Assembly: GCF_001748245.1 (NCBI RefSeq)
Contig: NZ_BDFO01000001.1
Span: forward strand, 5,683,778-5,747,777
DNA length: 64,000 nucleotides
Origin: Oligoflexus tunisiensis
GTDB taxonomy: Bacteria; Bdellovibrionota_B; Oligoflexia; Oligoflexales; Oligoflexaceae
Direction: 5' to 3'
The notes under the pieces are model-generated. The model was given only the letters and a program-made list of their open reading frames with translations, was not told where the DNA came from and did not search any database. Both the position numbers and the translations under genes were made by a program. Each line of letters opens with the position of its first letter. Position 1 is the stretch's first letter. Positions 59,462 to 64,000 of the stretch are shown piece after piece.

Positions 59462-61197
59462 CCCACTGCCTCCTTGCTCATTTTCTGAGTGGCTGGTTGA
59501 ATCCGAATTCCGCTTTTTGCAATCATGTCGCTAAAGTCGAGGATGAGTGAAGGCCTGCCGTCCCCAAGAATGGTTGTTCCAATAACTCCTGGCACACCTT
59601 CGATGTCACGCTCAGGGTTTTTGACCATAATTTGCTGCTGGCTTACGATGTCATCAACCATCACAGCAAAGTTGGACCCGGATTCCGAATTCGTAATCAT
59701 TGCGATTGATGGCCAGACTATAGGGCCTGTCCGTCTGATTCCGAGAAGCTGGGTCAGACGAAAAATTGGCATTGCCCTTCCGCGTATGTTGATAAGATCC
59801 TGTTTGTTCAACGCCGTCTCGATACTCTCCATTTTTATCGGTACAATTTCCTCAACGGTTGCGAGCGGAATGACAAATCTTCGTTCATCTTCATTTACAA
59901 TCAACGCGTCGACGATGGCCAACGTGAGGGGCAGAAGGATCCTGAATGTGGTCCCCTGGCCGAGGATCGTTTCGACCTCAATTTCACCCTTGAGGTCTGT
60001 AATATTGGTTTTGACAACGTCCATCCCAACGCCTCGCCCCGAGATGTCAGTGACACAAGATTTGGTGGAAAAACCAGGGAGGAAAATGAGGTCGTACGCC
60101 TCCTCTGCACTCAGACTTGCGTCCTGCGGAATGATTCCTTTTTCCTTGGCATTTGCGACTAAACGGACTGGGTCGAGGCCTTTTCCGTCATCAGCAATTT
60201 CGATGACCACATGGCTTCCGGAGTGTGAAGCTGTGAGCATGATTTTTCCTTGCGGCTCTTTGCCGGAAGCCTGACGTTCTTCAGGGGACTCAATCCCATG
60301 GTCAATGGCGTTGCGAACCAAATGGACCAAGGGATCGCCTATTTTCTCAAGAATGGTCTTATCGAGCTCGGTGTCGTCACCGCTATGAATGAAATGGACC
60401 TCTTTTTGAATGGAGTTGGCTGTATCGCGCACAATTCTTTGCATTTTTTGAAAAACAGGGCCGACGGGAAGCATTCTAAGGCTCATGGATAGTCCCTGGA
60501 CTTCTTTGCAAGTCTTTTCCGATTGATCAATGGTTCTCAGAAGGAGGGGATTCGTAATTTCGTTTTTATGCTGGCTGAGAAAGGACTGCAAAATAACGAG
60601 TTCCCCGATGCTGCTGATGATGCGATCGAGCTTTGGCAACGCAACCCGGATGGACTCGTCTATCTTTGGACTATGGACGGAAGGATTGCCAGCGGTTTTG
60701 GCTTTGTACTCTTCGTTAGGCGAAGAAGGTCGAGATTCGTAGGTGAAGAGCTGGAATCCCGAAGAGTGCTCTTCTGCAGTTTTTCGAGGGGCTTCAAGGT
60801 CGCCTTCAGGCATTTCAACGGCAGCTTTGGTGATATCACCCATTAGAACGCCGATGTCTATCTCTGTTGAACCATATTTTTTGTAGTCTTGAACCAACGA
60901 TACGAGGCAATCGTTACACCGCAGGAGAAGATCGATGATTTCGCGAGTTCCGGGGATGACTCCGCTCTTCAACTTCATGAGGAGCGATTCAAGCTCATGG
61001 GCGAGCTTGGCAATATCGTTGAAGCCGGCGGCTCCCGCCGATCCCTTGATACTATGAACCAGTCTAAAGATGGCATCGATCGCTGATGCACTGACTCCAG
61101 ACGCCTCCAAACTCAGAAATTGCTGTTCGTTCTCATCGAGAAGGTGATCTGCTTCGTCCAAAAATGTAGTACGAAGAGACTTTTCGAAGTCGTCCAT
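59458..61197 (-). CDS. cheA: Chemotaxis histidine kinase CheA
   Basis: The 579-residue kinase has an N-terminal Hpt domain (phospho-His in HSIKGSAG, about residues 48-55), a shortened linker in place of a normal P2 domain, the dimerisation domain (about 180-245), an HATPase (about 285-420; NAIDHG, ADDGKGLD, GRGVGMD) and a CheW-like P5 domain (about 430-570). The missing or degenerate P2 suggests an altered or absent dedicated CheY docking. It is the first gene of the che operon; GAGG precedes the ATG. Confidence 0.96.
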   Translation of the reverse strand: MDDFEKSLRTTFLDEADHLLDENEQQFLSLEASGVSASAIDAIFRLVHSIKGSAGAAGFNDIAKLAHELESLLMKLKSGVIPGTREIIDLLLRCNDCLVSLVQDYKKYGSTEIDIGVLMGDITKAAVEMPEGDLEAPRKTAEEHSSGFQLFTYESRPSSPNEEYKAKTAGNPSVHSPKIDESIRVALPKLDRIISSIGELVILQSFLSQHKNEITNPLLLRTIDQSEKTCKEVQGLSMSLRMLPVGPVFQKMQRIVRDTANSIQKEVHFIHSGDDTELDKTILEKIGDPLVHLVRNAIDHGIESPEERQASGKEPQGKIMLTASHSGSHVVIEIADDGKGLDPVRLVANAKEKGIIPQDASLSAEEAYDLIFLPGFSTKSCVTDISGRGVGMDVVKTNITDLKGEIEVETILGQGTTFRILLPLTLAIVDALIVNEDERRFVIPLATVEEIVPIKMESIETALNKQDLINIRGRAMPIFRLTQLLGIRRTGPIVWPSIAMITNSESGSNFAVMVDDIVSQQQIMVKNPERDIEGVPGVIGTTILGDGRPSLILDFSDMIAKSGIRIQPATQKMSKEAVG

Positions 61198-61639
61198 AGG
61201 TAATCTTCCTCGAGCGGTATCACGGCCATAAGTCGATTCTACGAGGGCACCGCTGAGGATAAAATGGGCAGGATTTGCATGCTTTTGGCATTTGCCCCGC
61301 GAAGAGTTTACACAAGGTCAAGGACCTATTAATTACAATGTTCAATAATAATGTAATCTCACCCAAAAGCCCGTTCGAATCATAAGCAGAAATGTTTATC
61401 TCGGCGTTTTGGTGCCTGAGCTGGCCTCAATCAGACCCCTTCTTGAGTTTCTCGACGTGCAGGGTTGGTCAGCCGGAACGCGGCGGCCGCCATGTCATGG
61501 GCCCAAAAGGTCCCTAGACCGGGGTCGGATCTCGACGCTGCCCCTATCGTTTCACTTGGTGCATTCTTTGAGCTGACAGGAGCGTGGCCAGGGCTTCGAG
61601 AGCAGGACTGATATTCCGGCCTTTTTGTGGAGCAGATTC
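61198..61639. other. Intergenic stretch with no supported gene
   Basis: This 442-base stretch upstream of cheA presumably holds the che operon promoter in its AT-rich part (61320-61400). I see no open frame with a ribosome site, RNA fold or recognisable motif; part may be decayed transposase sequence continuous with the remnant at 61640. Confidence 0.4.
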
Positions 61640-62162
61640 ATGAGTGCTCTGCGTATGAATCGGCCGTATCCCATTCAGGGACAATGCCGCGATCGAATGC
61701 TCACTGAAGCATCATCCGGGCAAGCTGCTGCTTGGTCCTGAATCCCACCGTGAATGGTACTCCGACTGATCTTAATCTACTGGGGTCATCGGCCTGGTTG
61801 AGAAAAACTCCGACCTGGCAGTTTCAATTCTACCGGCAGTACCACTGTATTGTCTGCCAACGCCTGCAGAGTGCATGCCTTTCTTTAAAAACCCTGTCTC
61901 GTCCACCGACGGAATTACATTTTGATCTGCCAAGCCCATGGAGTACTTTTTCGGCGATAGGTTTGCGCAGCTTCTCGACATCCCAGACGGCGCGACCAAG
62001 CAAATGCTGAAATCGGTAAGGGTTCTGAACTCCGGCTGCTTCCGACATCTGCCAGGAGGTCTTCCTTACGGAGTCACCGATTAATGCTTCAATAAATGCA
62101 TGAGCGGAAGCTCGGGCTTCGCTGCGAGCGTGAAAGCAGGACAGGGGTTTTACTCTTCCCAA
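61640..62162 (-). pseudogene. Decayed IS701-family transposase
   Basis: On the minus strand, one frame (62162 to about 61931) encodes a match to the family's N-terminus (WQMSEAAGVQNPYRFQHLL, then RAVWDVEKLR). After a frameshift near 61931-61940 the next frame (to 61772) continues with the DETGFLKKG block and RQYSGTAGRIE. After an apparent deletion, FRTKQQLARMMLQ-stop-AFDRG (about 61690-61755) continues the catalytic part. Frameshift, stop and deletion make it clearly dead. Its C-terminus is not visible. Confidence 0.75.
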
Positions 62163-62174
62163 GTGGCAGCAATG

Positions 62175-64000
62175 TCATTGAATATTGGGACGATCCACAA
62201 CCACTGCATTCAATGCGCCATTTGTCTTGGACCCCACCAGCCTCGCGATTACTTCGACGAGACGGGTACGCGAGATCGGCTTTGTCAAGTATTCGTTGCA
62301 ACCGGCATCCAAGCAACGCTCACGCTCCTCGCGTAGGGCATGCGCTGTCACCGCAATGATCGGCACCTGGTAGCCTTGGCTACGAAGCCTCGTCGTCGCG
62401 TCACAGCCGTCAATACCAGGCATCTGCACGTCCATCAGAACGACATCAAAGTTACCGTCCCATGCTTTGCGCACTCCCTCTTCGCCATCATAAGCAGACT
62501 CGAGAGAGACGCCGACGCCGCGCAGCATTCGGGTGACAAGTCGCTGATTGTCCGGGTTGTCTTCGACGAGCAGCACCCGGACGCCAGCCAAAACATGTTG
62601 ATCGTCGTATCGCCTTGGAACCCGTTCTGGCTTGAGTTCCCTTGGAAGGATTTGAGCCTCGGTCATAAGCTCGACATCCACAATTTCCCCGGTATCGACC
62701 GTGGCCTTAAAGGTGCACCCATCCCCCAACGCAGAAACTTCAAGCACCACGTCCCCACCCATAAAGCGTGCCAGCTTGCGGGAGAGAGCCAGCCCAAGCC
62801 CGGTGCCTCCGTACCTTCGGGTTGTTGACGAGTCCGCCTGCGAGAAGGGCTGGAAAAGGTGCGCACTCTGTTCAGGTGATATCCCGCAGCCGGTGTCCCT
62901 CACACGGAATTCAAGCGTCGTGGGAGCCAAATACTTTACGGCAACGTGGACTGTTCCCCTATCAGTAAACTTAAAGGCGTTGCCAATCAAGTTGACGAGA
63001 ACCTGCCTCAGGCGTCCGGGATCGGACATGATCGTTCGAGGAAGCGGACCGTCGGCCTCGATTTCAAATGCAAGGCCCTTTTCTCGCGCTTGAGGCTTAA
63101 AGAGGATTCGCAGTTCAGCGATGCAATCGGGTAGCGAAATTTTTCGGCGATCGAGATCAAGTTTTCCGGCCTCGACCTTGGAAAGGTCCAGCACATCATT
63201 GACCAGCTCCAAAAGGTGGTGGCCGTTGCGCTGAATGGCCGTCAGATACTCGACCTGGTCCGATGGCGACGGGGTCTCCTGCATCAACTCGGCGAAACCA
63301 ATGATGGCACCTAGCGGCGTCCTGATCTCGTGACTCATGTTAGCCAGGAACGTGCTCTTGGCCTGATTGGCGTTATCCGCCGCAGTCTTCGCCCTCCGGA
63401 GTTCAGCTTCCAGGGTTCGCCGTGCGGCGACCTCAAGCTGAAGGGCCACGGTTCGTTGTTGGAGCTCGGAAATCAGTTTAAGGTGACCATCCTCGCAGTG
63501 GAGGGAGGCCGCTGCCCCTGGCGGCAGAATGTGAGAGTGAGTGGCGCAGATATCCTTAAATTGTAGCCCGTCGCGCACGTCCTCCAGCTTGTCGACGGCG
63601 TACCCGCAAAGCAGCGAGAACGTGCGTTGACTCAGGATCTCGTTCCACAAACGCTCAAGCGCGATCGTGGCTTTGACATGACCCTCATGCCAGAGAAGAT
63701 TGACCATCTCGCCATAGGCTCGCATGACTGGAAAGCGCGCCAGGACCTGGTCAACAAGCGTGCCGATGACCTTGAAAAAGGCCTCACGACTCGGCTTGGC
63801 GCCCGCCATGATGCGTTCAAGAGTGGCATGGGCATCAAGCATGATGAATTGGCCACAGCCTTCGAAGGTAGCGACCTCGACCGCCCCCTGGCGGAGATTG
63901 GCTAGGAGGGATTGGCGGTGGGCTTCCGTGGCAATGACGATAACACCTTCACCACTTTCCAGGCCAGTCTTCACAAAGGCGGAAACGGACGAGGTGAGAA
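62175..64000 (-). CDS. MEDS-domain hybrid histidine kinase (MEDS-HisKA-HATPase-REC), 5' end beyond the window
   Basis: The frame is open from the right edge (at least 607 residues), so the start lies outside; a GTG at 63974 gives a shorter candidate. The N-terminal part is a MEDS-type sensor (GLESGEGVIVIAT, FIMLDAHATLERI and a YGEMVNLLWHEG region); it is followed by a coiled coil, HisKA with MSHEIRTP, HATPase (FQPFSQADSSTTRRYGGTG) and a receiver (Asp in LMDVQMP, Lys in TKPIS). The kinase core and receiver are strikingly like those of the hybrid kinase at 52508. MEDS is found in DcmR-type sensors. Confidence 0.92.
   Translation of the reverse strand, partial: LTSSVSAFVKTGLESGEGVIVIATEAHRQSLLANLRQGAVEVATFEGCGQFIMLDAHATLERIMAGAKPSREAFFKVIGTLVDQVLARFPVMRAYGEMVNLLWHEGHVKATIALERLWNEILSQRTFSLLCGYAVDKLEDVRDGLQFKDICATHSHILPPGAAASLHCEDGHLKLISELQQRTVALQLEVAARRTLEAELRRAKTAADNANQAKSTFLANMSHEIRTPLGAIIGFAELMQETPSPSDQVEYLTAIQRNGHHLLELVNDVLDLSKVEAGKLDLDRRKISLPDCIAELRILFKPQAREKGLAFEIEADGPLPRTIMSDPGRLRQVLVNLIGNAFKFTDRGTVHVAVKYLAPTTLEFRVRDTGCGISPEQSAHLFQPFSQADSSTTRRYGGTGLGLALSRKLARFMGGDVVLEVSALGDGCTFKATVDTGEIVDVELMTEAQILPRELKPERVPRRYDDQHVLAGVRVLLVEDNPDNQRLVTRMLRGVGVSLESAYDGEEGVRKAWDGNFDVVLMDVQMPGIDGCDATTRLRSQGYQVPIIAVTAHALREERERCLDAGCNEYLTKPISRTRLVEVIARLVGSKTNGALNAVVVDRPNIQ

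Overview
The window reads as a chromosome segment of a GC-rich Gram-negative, secretion-rich bacterium. Several lipoproteins with lipoboxes, outer-membrane barrels, a TonB-like protein, Lol-like ABC permeases and a multi-gene chemosensory operon support this. The gene style resembles the Oligoflexia/Bdellovibrionota or neighbouring deltaproteobacterial groups, but that placement is an inference from gene content; no rRNA or tRNA gene is present to test it. Gene density is high and many operons have ATGA-type overlaps.

1-23 kb: housekeeping and envelope genes. In order: a cut-off secreted protein; an M13 metallopeptidase; an ArsR-methyltransferase regulator overlapping ahcY (methyl cycle); an ABC-2 exporter pair; a CHASE2 adenylate/guanylate cyclase that ends in a PilZ-like segment; a lipoprotein, a TonB-like protein, a small anchored protein and a barrel; a small lipoprotein; a polysaccharide deacetylase divergent from an exported methyltransferase; a LysR / RutE-like nitroreductase / extradiol dioxygenase group; a DUF2157-GDYXXLXY membrane pair; a coiled-coil lectin lipoprotein; and an ECF sigma / anti-sigma / CtpA protease operon.

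23-40.6 kb: envelope and signalling. A 47-residue membrane protein, a small Cys-containing secreted protein and a 1010-residue lipoprotein with PKD-like and LVIVD-like repeats come first. They are followed by a tight six-gene operon (LolD-like ATPase, two FtsX permeases, LolA-like carrier, outer-membrane barrel, periplasmic hydrolase) that looks like one trans-envelope lipid or lipoprotein pathway. Next are a divergent RelA/SpoT-type synthetase-like protein, a Cys-repeat exported protein, a TPR-methyltransferase, a START-domain protein, a Spo0M homologue, a barrel-like protein and DNA polymerase IV.

40.7-49.5 kb: accessory DNA. An apparently intact IS605-type element (tnpA and tnpB, with end hairpins) is followed by an acetyltransferase, a SnoaL-like protein, a MarR regulator convergent with an MDR oxidoreductase / DUF2239 operon, a pentapeptide-repeat lipoprotein, a conserved membrane-anchored protein and a probably truncated Cys-repeat gene.

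49.5-64 kb: a signal-transduction island. A methanogen-output-domain protein is paired with a PAS hybrid kinase. A large REC-PAS-PAS hybrid kinase and a similar MEDS hybrid kinase (cut by the right edge) flank a compact minus-strand chemosensory operon: cheA, cheW, CHASE3 receptor, and a CheR-REC-CheB single-chain fusion, with no cheY. Remnants of a serine recombinase, of a sensor protein and of an IS701-family transposase lie in the gaps and suggest the island was assembled by mobile DNA.
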